Shown here in pieces: positions 7,429-14,514 of a stretch of 21,910 nt of DNA. A program made the position numbers and the translations under genes. The stretch lies in assembly GCA_036389375.1 (NCBI GenBank), contig DASVQA010000042.1, forward strand, positions 1-21,910, in the 5' to 3' direction. Position 1 is the stretch's first letter. The number at the start of each line of letters is the position of its first letter. Under the pieces are notes generated by a model. That model saw nothing but the letters and a program-made list of their open reading frames with translations, was not told the origin of the DNA and did no database searches. The stretch is from QHXQ01 sp036389375 (GTDB lineage: Bacteria > Acidobacteriota > Blastocatellia > Pyrinomonadales > Pyrinomonadaceae).

Positions 7429-7470
7429 TTCTCAACTTGTCTCACCTGTTGGAAGGGGGACAAGCGAGAT
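7380..7470 (-). ncRNA. Candidate structured small RNA or attenuating leader upstream of bshA
   Basis: Transcription from the promoter at 7477-7505 should begin near 7470 and reach a T-tract ending at about 7380, giving an RNA of roughly 90 nt. Hairpin 1 pairs TCTCGCTTGTC (7469-7459) with GACAAGTTGAGA (7441-7430) around a 17-base loop containing CCCCTTCC. Hairpin 2 is the terminator stem (7428-7392). The C-rich loop is complementary to Shine-Dalgarno-like GGAAGG sequence, a feature seen in some regulatory small RNAs. Alternatively this is a transcription-attenuation leader for bshA, whose ATG is about 84 bases past the T-tract. I do not recognise a known RNA family. Confidence 0.6.
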
Positions 7471-7476
7471 GGACAC

Positions 7477-7505
7477 ATCATAGTCCGGTTGCGTACGTTT
7501 GACAA
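7477..7505 (-). promoter_or_regulatory. Near-consensus sigma70-type promoter toward bshA
   Basis: On the minus strand TTGTCA (7505-7500) and TATGAT (7482-7477) are separated by exactly 17 bases. Each box matches the housekeeping consensus at 5 of 6 positions. The expected start site is near 7470. Confidence 0.8.
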
Positions 7506-7670
7506 TGATTTCTCGCCGCCGCGCGGTTAAATTTTCTGCGCCCATCCGCAAAACGGCTAATTGCCGCCCTTTTGACCCGCGTCGTGGGCTGATTTCAGTG
7601 AATTAAGCCACAGGCAATTTACGGCTCGCGCGCGGGCGGCGGGCCGGTTCGGTCTGGGGGTCGTTCGCGT

Positions 7671-7703
7671 TATAATAAGCGGGCAGCAATTATTGAAGGG
7701 AAG
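7671..7703 (+). promoter_or_regulatory. -10 element and ribosome binding site of the nfu gene
   Basis: A perfect TATAAT lies at 7671-7676, with a poor -35 (TTCGGT at 7648-7653, 17 bases upstream). GAAGGGAAG at 7695-7703 is the ribosome binding site for ATG 7709. The weak -35 suggests activator dependence or a low basal rate. Confidence 0.5.
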
Positions 7704-7708
7704 AGATA

Positions 7709-8275
7709 ATGCCAAAGATTGATAACATTGAAGAGACGCCCAACCCGAACGCCGTCAAGTTCGTGCTGAAGGAGCCGGTGTCGAACGGCGCGGCGCGGCA
7801 ATTTCCTGACGCCGCGTCGGCGGCGGACGACCCGCTCGCGCGTGCGTTGTTCGAGGTTGGCCCCGTCGTCTCGGTCTTCTACATGGGCAACATGATCACG
7901 GTCGAGAAGGAGGATGGCGAGGACTGGGATGACCTGTTGCCGCGCTTGGCCGTACCGATTCGCGCGGCGGCGGCCGCGACGGGCGGCGCACCGCTTGCGA
8001 GCGAAGCGGGGGCAAATGGCGGCGCACTCGGCGCAATGCTCAGCGACGATCCGCGCCTCCTGCGCATCAACGAGATTCTGGACGAGCGTATCCGCCCGGC
8101 CCTCGCAGGCGACGGCGGCTGGCTCGAAGTTCTGGGGATCAAAGAGAACACGCTCACGATCAAATATCAGGGCGCGTGCGGCAGTTGCCCCAGTTCGATC
8201 TCCGGCACGCTCATGGCCATCGAAGGCATGCTCCGACAGGAGGTCGATCCGGAGCTTGAAGTGGTGGCGCTTTGA
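7709..8275 (+). CDS. Nfu/NifU-like iron-sulfur cluster scaffold protein
   Basis: 188 residues in two domains. Residues 1-90 match the Nfu N-terminal domain (IEETPNPNAVKFVL, FEVGPVVSVFYMGNMITVEK). After an Ala/Gly-rich linker (about 86-110), residues 113-188 are the NifU C-terminal domain (INEILDERIRPALAGDGGWL, GACGSCPSSISGTLMAIE) with the cluster-binding pair C157-x2-C160. As a dimer it should hold a [4Fe-4S] cluster and deliver it to apo-enzymes in the cytoplasm. The architecture is that of mitochondrial NFU1 and many aerobic bacteria, not of the A-type-like E. coli NfuA. The gene stands alone, with its own -10, ribosome binding site and downstream terminator, divergent from the bshA leader; bacillithiol has been linked to Fe-S assembly in Firmicutes, so the adjacency may be meaningful. 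Confidence 0.95.
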   Translation: MPKIDNIEETPNPNAVKFVLKEPVSNGAARQFPDAASAADDPLARALFEVGPVVSVFYMGNMITVEKEDGEDWDDLLPRLAVPIRAAAAATGGAPLASEAGANGGALGAMLSDDPRLLRINEILDERIRPALAGDGGWLEVLGIKENTLTIKYQGACGSCPSSISGTLMAIEGMLRQEVDPELEVVAL

Positions 8276-8293
8276 TTGGTCTTGCAGATTGAC

Positions 8294-8326
8294 GGAGGGG
8301 CCGGCAAACATTTGCGCGGCCCCTCC
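8294..8326 (+). terminator. Terminator hairpin after nfu
   Basis: GGAGGGGCCG (8294-8303) pairs perfectly with CGGCCCCTCC (8317-8326). The loop adds GCAA/TTGC pairs, giving a nearly continuous stem. It begins 18 bases after the stop codon and is followed by TTAAACTCTT, a mediocre T-rich tail. Confidence 0.75.
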
Positions 8327-8393
8327 TTAAACTCTTAACGTTCTTAACAATCCCGCCCGACTTCGCCTTTTTCTCCATCGCTGAACAAGTTTT

Positions 8394-8423
8394 TTGAACC
8401 GGACTTAGACCCGCGCGTATAAG
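8394..8423 (+). promoter_or_regulatory. Promoter for the tandem paralog operon
   Basis: TTGAAC (8394-8399, 4 of 6) and TATAAG (8418-8423, 5 of 6) are spaced by 18 bases, giving a leader of about 50 bases before ATG 8481, which has AGGAG 8 bases upstream. It lies after the nfu terminator, so the two paralogs form an independent unit. Confidence 0.55.
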
Positions 8424-8480
8424 TGGCAGCAGTATCTCATCATGGCGCTCGTTGCCTGCCGCCGAAGAGGAGTTTGAAAC

Positions 8481-10424
8481 ATGCCCCAACACGTCAGCCG
8501 CTTTGCGGCCGCACTCTGTCTGCTCAGCCTGTCGTTGACAGCCCACGCGCAAGCGCCCGCGAAGGTGAAGAAGACGCCCGCGAGCGATGCAAGCGCGCGG
8601 GCGGCGGCCGATCCGTTAGCGGCCGAGCGGCGCGCGCAGGCGACCAGCCTGCTCACGTCGCTCGCCGACGAAGCGCGCGGCTTCCACGACGAAACCTTGC
8701 GTGCGCGCGTACAGGCACAGGCGGCCGATACCCTGTGGGCGACGGATCAGGAACGCGCGAAGGCGTTGTTTCGCCGCGCGTGGGAGGCGGCCGAGGTGGC
8801 CGACCGCGAGAATCAGCGACAGCGTGATACGGCGCGTCGCGCACAAGGCAACGCCCCGCGTCTGGCGACGAACCTCAACCGGCCCGACATGCGCCGCGAA
8901 GTCTTGCGCCTCGCCGCCAAACGCGACCGCGCGCTCGGCGAAGAGTTGCTGGCGAAGTTGGAAGAGGCGAAGAAGCAGGAGGACGCGAACCTGACGAGCG
9001 CCGCCGCGAGCGCGGGCAGTTCGGCCGCCGCGTCGAACGCGACGCCGCAGCCGCCGGGACGCGACCCTTACGCCACGCCGCCAGAGATCGCGCGGCGGCT
9101 CAGTCTGGCGATGGACTTCCTCAACGACGGCGACACGGAGCGCGCCATGCAGTTTGCCGACTCGGCGCTCCAGAAGCCTTACGAGTTGGCGGTTGAGTTT
9201 CTCGTCGTACTGCGCGAGAAGAATCCGGAGGCGGCCGACCAGCGTTACACGGCGCTGCTTGGGCGCACGGTGGCCGATCCTGAGTCGGATGCCAACAGCG
9301 TCCTGCTGCTCTCGTCCTACGTGCTGACGCCGCACATGTACATGGTCGTCCAGCCGGGCGGCAACCTTTCGACGAGCCAGCGGCGCAGAGACATACGCCC
9401 GCCCGCAGATATGCCGGCGGCCGTGCGGCAGGCGTTCGCGCGCGCGGCGGTGGCCGTGCTGATGCGCCCGCTGCCGCAGTCCGATCAGGATCGCACGACG
9501 ACCGGGCGCGACGGTGCTTACTTCGTCATCGCGCGCCTGCTGCCTTACATCGAGCAGTACGCGCCGGAGCGTGCGGCCGACTTGCGCGCGCGACTCGCGG
9601 CGCTCACGCCCGACGTGCCCGCGCCGGAGCGCGCCGAGATGGATCGTGATCTGCAACGCGGTCTCGCCAGCGAGCCGGATCGTGATCCGGTGCAGGAGTC
9701 GCTCGACCAGTTGAACCGTGCGACGACGCCGGAGGCGCGCGACCTCGCCTACATGAATGCGGCGATGGCGGCGACCTTCAAGAACGACGCACGTGCGCGC
9801 GACTTCGCAGACAAGATTGACAATGCCGACCTGCGCCAGCAGGTGCGCAGCTTCGTAGATTTCGCCGGGCTGAATCAGGCGATCCAGAAGAAGGACGGCG
9901 CGGAAGCCTTGCGGCTGGCGCAGACGGGCACGCTCGCGCACGTCCAGCGCGCGTGGGGCTTGACCGAAGCGGCGCGGCTCCTGTTGGAGAACGACCGCCC
10001 GCGCGCCATCGAGGCGCTCGAAGCTGCCGCCACAGAGGCGCGCGCCATTGACGGCGAAGACGCCGACCGCCCGCGCAGTTTCGTCGCCGTCGCCACGCAG
10101 TTCTTCCGCGTCGATCAGAACCGCGCGTGGGAGTTGATGACCGAAGCGGTCAAGGCGGCGAACGCCGCGCCGGAGTTTACCGGCGCAGATGCCGGGCTGG
10201 CCGCGCGCGTGCAGACGCGCACCAACCGCTCGACGATCAACTTCGACACGCCGACGCTCGATCTCGGCGGCATCTTCGCCACGCTCGCACAGGAAGATAT
10301 GAACCGCGCGGTCGAACTTGCCCGGACGTTCAATGGCGAAGCGCCCCGCGCCACCGCCACGCTCGCCGTCGCGCGCGCGATTCTGACGGAGAAGCCGACC
10401 ACGAAACCAAAGGCCAGAGGCTAA
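8481..10424 (+). CDS. Secreted alpha-helical protein of unknown function, paralog 1
   Basis: 647 residues. A signal peptide covers 1-23 (LCLLSLSLTAHA|Q). The mature protein is dominated by charged amphipathic helices rich in Ala, Arg and Glu that look TPR/HEAT-like but match no repeat consensus I can place. Conserved with the next gene: LADEARGFH near 59-67, TDQERAKALFRRAWEAAE at about 87-104, EVLRLAAKRDRALGEELLAKL at about 140-160, a central DQDRTT-x-GR with IARLLP and EQYA at about 336-358, LNRATTPEARD, and a C-terminal QEDMNRAVELARTFNGE. No catalytic motif, lipobox or membrane anchor is visible. A good promoter and AGGAG ribosome binding site precede it. The function is unknown; I recognise only the general look of acidobacterial secreted hypothetical proteins. 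Confidence 0.9.
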   Translation: MPQHVSRFAAALCLLSLSLTAHAQAPAKVKKTPASDASARAAADPLAAERRAQATSLLTSLADEARGFHDETLRARVQAQAADTLWATDQERAKALFRRAWEAAEVADRENQRQRDTARRAQGNAPRLATNLNRPDMRREVLRLAAKRDRALGEELLAKLEEAKKQEDANLTSAAASAGSSAAASNATPQPPGRDPYATPPEIARRLSLAMDFLNDGDTERAMQFADSALQKPYELAVEFLVVLREKNPEAADQRYTALLGRTVADPESDANSVLLLSSYVLTPHMYMVVQPGGNLSTSQRRRDIRPPADMPAAVRQAFARAAVAVLMRPLPQSDQDRTTTGRDGAYFVIARLLPYIEQYAPERAADLRARLAALTPDVPAPERAEMDRDLQRGLASEPDRDPVQESLDQLNRATTPEARDLAYMNAAMAATFKNDARARDFADKIDNADLRQQVRSFVDFAGLNQAIQKKDGAEALRLAQTGTLAHVQRAWGLTEAARLLLENDRPRAIEALEAAATEARAIDGEDADRPRSFVAVATQFFRVDQNRAWELMTEAVKAANAAPEFTGADAGLAARVQTRTNRSTINFDTPTLDLGGIFATLAQEDMNRAVELARTFNGEAPRATATLAVARAILTEKPTTKPKARG

Positions 10425-10437
10425 GGAGTAAGTTGCT

Positions 10438-12372
10438 ATGAGTTGTCATCAACCTATCGGCGCGCTCATGTTGGGCCTATCACTCACCGCCTCGCTCGCG
10501 GCGCAGACGCCGGCCAGCGCACCGCCAAGTAAGCAGCGCGCAGGCAAGCCGGCCGTCGTCACGCGCAACACGGCCGTTGACCCGCTCGCCGAGACGCGGC
10601 GCGTGAACGCTATCGCCTTGCTCAACTCGCTCGCCGACGAAGCGCGCGGCTTCCACAATGAAACTTTGCGCGCACGCGTGCAGGCGCGCGCCGCCGACGC
10701 CCTGTGGACGACGGATCAGGAACGCGCGAAGGCGTTGTTTCGCCGTGCGTGGGAGGCGGCCGAAATCGCCGACCGCGAGGCGCAGCGCAAAGAAGAGGAA
10801 GACATGGAACGGCAGCGGGCCAAAGGCGGCTCGATCATGATCGCGGGCACGCCGCGTCTGCGCCCTGAAGTCTTGCGCCTCGCCGCGAAACGCGACCGCG
10901 CGCTCGGCGAAGAGTTGCTGGCGAAGCTGGACGAGGCGCGCAAACAGGACGCGGAAGCGGCGCAGGCCGAGACGGCCGCCGCAAACGCCAACGCCGGCAC
11001 GCGGCCGAATCAGTTGTCCGACGCTGCGGCGCACCGGCTCGAACTGGCGCGGCAGTTGTTAGAGAGCGGCGACGCGGAGCAGGCCAAGCAATTTGCGCTG
11101 CCCGCGCTTGGGCGCGAGACGATTGCCGGGCTGCAATTCCTGCTGGCGCTGCGCGTCTCTCAGCCAACGGATGCCGACGCGCTCTACCGCGACCTGCTGT
11201 TGCGCGCCGCCGCCGACCCCGCGACCGATGCCAACACCATCTCGCACTTCTCGTCTTATCTCTTCTCGCCGACGCTCTTCGTCTCGGTCAATCGCACCGG
11301 CGGTTGGAGTTCGCAAGGCTGGCAGATGCCGGCCTCGACCGCCGAGTTTCCGGCCGAGTTGCGCGCCGCCTTCTTCGACGTGGCGGCCGCCGTGCTCACG
11401 CGTCCGCTGCCGCCGCCCGATCAGGATCGCACCACGTCGGGGCGCGTCGGCACATACGCGATCATCGCGCGCCTGCTGCCGCTCTTTGAGCAGTACGCGG
11501 CGGACAAAGCGCCGCTGCTGCGCACGCAACTGGCGGCGCTGACGCCCGACGCGCCGGAGAGTTGGCGCACCGGGCGCGAATCCATGTTGACCGAAGGTTT
11601 GCGCCCGGCGAACGACGCGGGGCGCGACCCCGTGCAGGATGCGCTCGACCGCCTGAATCGCGCGACGACGCCCGAAGCGCGCGACGAGGCCTACCTCGCT
11701 GCCGCCTTCGCCGCCCAACGCAAAAACGATCTCTCACGCGCGCGCGATCTGGCCGACAAGATCAGCGACACGGAAGCGCGCCGGCAATTGCGCGCTTATC
11801 TGGACTTCGTCGGCGTCATGCGCGCGAGCGAGAAGAAGGATGCGACCGAACTCCTGCGCCTCGCGGGCGAAGGCGACCTGACGCAGATGCAGCGCGTCTA
11901 TGCTTACACGCAGGCGGCGCGGCTGCTGCAAAAAAGCGACCGCGCCCGCGCGCTTGAAACACTCGACGCCGCCGCGCAGGCCGCCCGGCGCATAGACGCC
12001 GCCGACCCCGACCGCGCCCGCGCCATGCTCTCCGTGCTCACGGAAATCTACGAGTTGGATCACAGTCGCGCGTGGGAGCAGTTGCCCGACCTCGTCAAGA
12101 TCGTCAATGCGCTCGACGACTTCAGCGGCGAGGACGGCCGGCTCGTCGGGCAGTTCCGCGCCAAAGGCTGGGGTTCGATCAACAGCACCACGTCCGACAG
12201 CTTCGATCTCTCCGGCATCTTCAGCAAACTCGCGCGCGAAGATATGGATCGCGCCGTCGAGTTTGCGCGCAGCTTCAATGGCGAATCGCCGCGCGCCGTC
12301 GCCATGCTCTCCGTCGCCCGCGCGATCTTGGAGAAGAAGGTGGAGAAACGGGAGAAGCCGGAAAAGCTGTGA
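10438..12372 (+). CDS. Secreted alpha-helical protein of unknown function, paralog 2
   Basis: 644 residues, with a signal peptide at 1-22 (LMLGLSLTASLAA|QT). It is a full-length tandem duplicate of the upstream gene with the same conserved blocks in the same order: LADEARGFHNETLRARVQA, TDQERAKALFRRAWEAAE, LRLAAKRDRALGEELLAKL, DQDRTTSGRVGTYAIIARLL, LNRATTPEARDEAY, and REDMDRAVEFARSFNGE. The linker between blocks differs (a KEEEDMERQRAKGG stretch here) and the central third is much more diverged. The start is fixed by AAGGAG overlapping the previous stop codon, only 13 bases between the genes, so the two are cotranscribed and probably act together, perhaps as a heteromer (inference). Function unknown. 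Confidence 0.9.
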   Translation: MSCHQPIGALMLGLSLTASLAAQTPASAPPSKQRAGKPAVVTRNTAVDPLAETRRVNAIALLNSLADEARGFHNETLRARVQARAADALWTTDQERAKALFRRAWEAAEIADREAQRKEEEDMERQRAKGGSIMIAGTPRLRPEVLRLAAKRDRALGEELLAKLDEARKQDAEAAQAETAAANANAGTRPNQLSDAAAHRLELARQLLESGDAEQAKQFALPALGRETIAGLQFLLALRVSQPTDADALYRDLLLRAAADPATDANTISHFSSYLFSPTLFVSVNRTGGWSSQGWQMPASTAEFPAELRAAFFDVAAAVLTRPLPPPDQDRTTSGRVGTYAIIARLLPLFEQYAADKAPLLRTQLAALTPDAPESWRTGRESMLTEGLRPANDAGRDPVQDALDRLNRATTPEARDEAYLAAAFAAQRKNDLSRARDLADKISDTEARRQLRAYLDFVGVMRASEKKDATELLRLAGEGDLTQMQRVYAYTQAARLLQKSDRARALETLDAAAQAARRIDAADPDRARAMLSVLTEIYELDHSRAWEQLPDLVKIVNALDDFSGEDGRLVGQFRAKGWGSINSTTSDSFDLSGIFSKLAREDMDRAVEFARSFNGESPRAVAMLSVARAILEKKVEKREKPEKL

Positions 12373-12447
12373 GGCGGACGCGGACGCTGCGGCGCATGTC
12401 ACCAAGTCATGCGCGGGGCTGTCACTTTCAAACAGGCGAAAACAGAG

Positions 12448-12479
12448 AGGGCACGGAGGCGTTTAAGCATCCGTGCCCT
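12448..12479. terminator. Bidirectional terminator hairpin between convergent genes
   Basis: AGGGCACGGA (12448-12457) pairs perfectly with TCCGTGCCCT (12470-12479) over a 12-base loop, in the gap between paralog 2 and the convergent SDR gene. On the minus strand it is followed by CTCTGTTTTCG and on the plus strand by TCGTGTCTGCCCGTTTATGTTT, so a modest T-rich tail exists both ways. The GGGCACGGAGG-type core resembles dispersed intergenic hairpins of many GC-rich genomes (inference). Confidence 0.65.
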
Positions 12480-12555
12480 TCGTGTCTGCCCGTTTATGTT
12501 TAGCGCGCGCCGTCGTCGGCCGCAAACCGCGCCCGGCCGAATGTAAGGGCTGCTG

Positions 12556-13599
12556 TCAATCCGTGCGCTGCGGCCCGCGCTTGTGCTCTTTGCCGTTCGG
12601 CTTAGGTCGCCAGAGTGCGCCGAAGGCGAGACCCGCACCAACCAGCAACGCGCCGCTGATGATCGGATGCAGCGACGCCTTCGTGTAAAGACTCGACTCC
12701 GCAACGTGCCCTTCGTAGTTGCCGTGTGCGCGCAGATCGTTGTTGGCCTGATAGAGACCGTTGGCTTCGAGCGGGCGCGCAGCCTTGTCCGATTTCTGCT
12801 GCTCGACCATCACGGTCTCCATCACCTTATCGGTCAGGCGCGGCGCATACTGTCCTATGGCCGAGAGCATCTTGCCGCCGCCGCCGACGAACACGTCGCG
12901 CTCCGGGTGTTCGGCGCAATAGAGGATCGTCTCGGCGGCGACCTCCGGCGCATAGACCGGCGCGGGATGCTGCGGCTCGACCTCCATAAAATTCTTGGCG
13001 TGCTCGTTGTAGGGCGTGTTGATCGCGGCGGGCTTAATCAGCGTGACCGAGATCGGCGCGTCGTCCAGTTCCAACTCCATCCGCAGCGCGTCGGTGAAAC
13101 CTTTGACGGCATGTTTCGACGCGCTGTACATCCCCTGAATCGGAATGGCGCGGTCGGACAGAGTGCTGCCGACGTTGATGAGCGCGCCGCCGCGTGCGCG
13201 CAGGTGTTCGACCGCCACGCGCGAGCCATAGACGACGCCCCAGAAGTTCGTCTCAAACAGTTGGCGCAAATCTTCCACCGGCACGTCCATAAACTTGCCG
13301 TAGATGGAGACGCCCGCGTTGTTGATCCACGTGTCGAAGCCGCCGAAGTGGTTCTCCGCCGTCGTGGCAATGCGCCGCACGTCCTCTGCGCGCCCCACGT
13401 CCGCCGCGACGTAAGCGGCCGCGCCGCCCGCTTCGTTGATCTCGTCTGCCAGTTGGCGCAAAGCCTCTTCGCTGCGTGCGGCGAGCACGAGCCGTGCGCC
13501 CTGTTTTGCGGCCATGCGCGCCGTTGCCAACCCGATGCCGCTCGAAGCGCCGGTGATCACCAGCACCTGCTCGCTTAATGGTTTCAATTTTACGTTCAT
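12556..13599 (-). CDS. SDR-family oxidoreductase with C-terminal membrane helix
   Basis: 347 residues from ATG 13599. It is a classical short-chain dehydrogenase/reductase Rossmann domain: TGASSGIG cofactor-binding motif at 16-23, NNAG at 93-96, catalytic S145 in NVGS, and Y158-x3-K162 in YSASK. R42 after the second beta strand (AARSEE) fits NADP(H) preference (inference). Residues about 255-347 extend beyond a normal 250-residue SDR and contain a hydrophobic helix near the C-terminus (HPIISGALLVGAGLAFGALW) followed by a basic tail, suggesting membrane attachment. The substrate is unknown. GAGGA about 6 bases before ATG 13599 supports this start over an upstream GTG at 13617. A 12-base palindrome and a second inverted repeat lie upstream. 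It follows bshB1 on the same strand after 168 bases. Confidence 0.93.
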   Translation of the reverse strand: MNVKLKPLSEQVLVITGASSGIGLATARMAAKQGARLVLAARSEEALRQLADEINEAGGAAAYVAADVGRAEDVRRIATTAENHFGGFDTWINNAGVSIYGKFMDVPVEDLRQLFETNFWGVVYGSRVAVEHLRARGGALINVGSTLSDRAIPIQGMYSASKHAVKGFTDALRMELELDDAPISVTLIKPAAINTPYNEHAKNFMEVEPQHPAPVYAPEVAAETILYCAEHPERDVFVGGGGKMLSAIGQYAPRLTDKVMETVMVEQQKSDKAARPLEANGLYQANNDLRAHGNYEGHVAESSLYTKASLHPIISGALLVGAGLAFGALWRPKPNGKEHKRGPQRTD

Positions 13600-13653
13600 A
13601 GCATTCCTCTCTGACACTCGGCCTCGTGATCTTCAGGCACGACACACGGGGGC

Positions 13654-13665
13654 AGCTTGCAAGCT
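13654..13665. promoter_or_regulatory. Perfect 12-bp palindrome upstream of the SDR gene
   Basis: AGCTTGCAAGCT is fully self-complementary and lies 55 bases before the SDR start codon, in the bshB1-SDR gap, flanked by C/G runs. It could be an operator for a dimeric regulator. No clear -35/-10 pair was found next to it. Confidence 0.35.
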
Positions 13666-13700
13666 TTGGGGGTTCGGGTCGAAAGGGGGAACGACGCGCC

Positions 13701-13714
13701 GGTTGGATTCAACC
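13701..13714. repeat. Short inverted repeat GGTTG-GATT-CAACC
   Basis: Arms of 5 bases with a 4-base loop, located 35 bases from the perfect palindrome in the same 168-base gap. It may be a hairpin in the SDR leader or the bshB1 3' end, or a regulator site; there is no T-tract. Confidence 0.25.
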
Positions 13715-13767
13715 GTAAAGTCTTAACGAAATTCGTGCGCGGACGAAACGATTTTAACAGGTCGCAC

Positions 13768-14514
13768 CTAAGAATAGATATTCATCGGGCGCGTCAGCAG
13801 CGCGATAGGGTCGTCCACGTTCAAAGCCTCGCGGACGTAGAACGGTTCGCCCGCCGCCGTGCCGATGAGCGAGCCGTAATAACGAGAGCGCGTCTCGATC
13901 TGCGTGAGAAAGTCGGGCGCGCTGATGCGCGTCTCCGGCTCGCTCGCGCCCGCGCGATAGAACTGCGACGCGTGCGCGCGGATCGCCGCCATCTTCCCCG
14001 CCAGATAATCTGACACGTCCACCACGAATGACGGCACGACGAGCCGCGAATAGACCGCATGCGCGATCATCGGCATCGGCATCTGCGCCTGCCCGGCCGC
14101 CTCGTCGTAGCGGCGCATGCTGGCGAGGCGCGCCGCCTCGCGCACGAGCCGCGCTGTCGCCGCATGGTCAGGGTGCGGGTCGTCCCAGTGCGACGTAAAC
14201 AGCACACGCGGGCGGTGCGTGCGCAGCACGCGCACAAGGGCCGTGCGCGCCTCGTCCGTCACCGCAACGTGCCCGTCGGGCTGCGCCAGATTGAGCCGCA
14301 CGTCGAGACCCAGAATGCGCGCCGCCGCTTGTGCTTCTTCGGCGCGCTCGGCCGTCGTGCCGCGCGTGCCCATTTCGCCGCGCGTCACGTCCAGCACGCC
14401 CGTGCGATAAGCTTGCGCCTTCAACTTCAAGAGCGTGCCCGCCATCGTCAACTCCGCATCGTCCGGATGCGAGAAGACGGCCAGCACGTCGAGTCCTGTG
14501 TTCGCTCTGCTCAT
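13768..14514 (-). CDS. bshB1: N-acetylglucosaminyl-L-malate deacetylase BshB1 (bacillithiol step 2)
   Basis: 248 residues of the PIG-L/LmbE zinc deacetylase family, expected to remove the acetyl group from GlcNAc-malate to give GlcN-malate, the substrate for cysteine ligation by BshC. Motifs: VFSHPDDAELTMAGTL (zinc ligands H and D in HPDD, residues 16-19), LDVTRGEMGTRGT (BshB1-like TRGE-GTRG), SHWDDPHPDHAAT (third zinc ligand H), and RSRYYGSLIG near the C-terminus. The TRGE-GTRG signature favours BshB1 over other LmbE proteins. BshA is in the same window; BshC is not. No Shine-Dalgarno is seen; an 8-base tandem duplication abuts the ATG. It is divergent from the metallo-beta-lactamase gene. 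Confidence 0.92.
   Translation of the reverse strand: MSRANTGLDVLAVFSHPDDAELTMAGTLLKLKAQAYRTGVLDVTRGEMGTRGTTAERAEEAQAAARILGLDVRLNLAQPDGHVAVTDEARTALVRVLRTHRPRVLFTSHWDDPHPDHAATARLVREAARLASMRRYDEAAGQAQMPMPMIAHAVYSRLVVPSFVVDVSDYLAGKMAAIRAHASQFYRAGASEPETRISAPDFLTQIETRSRYYGSLIGTAAGEPFYVREALNVDDPIALLTRPMNIYS

Larger units (their letters stand above)
7297..7708. other. Divergent bshA/nfu intergenic region
   Basis: 412 bases without a credible protein gene. On the minus strand, going toward bshA, it holds a promoter (7477-7505), a two-hairpin RNA ending in a terminator (about 7380-7470), an inverted repeat (7325-7357) and a heptad array (7303-7330). On the plus strand it holds the nfu -10 element and ribosome binding site (7671-7703). 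Between 7506 and 7670 I see only GC-rich sequence with a weak CGGC-TAATT-GCCG hairpin near 7553-7565 and nothing I can name. Confidence 0.7.

Noticed and set aside
7340..7452. Leader peptide starting at a GTG within the bshA upstream RNA
   Set aside because: A GTG-started open frame runs through the terminator stem, but it has no proper ribosome binding site and its codons are dictated by the hairpin and T-tract.
8616..9941. 441-codon minus-strand open frame
   Set aside because: It is antisense to paralog 1, extremely Arg-rich, with no domain signature; paralog 1 has a signal peptide, ribosome binding site and a conserved tandem copy.
12583..13578. 331-codon plus-strand open frame
   Set aside because: It is the complement of the SDR gene, which has all catalytic motifs; no independent evidence for the antisense product.
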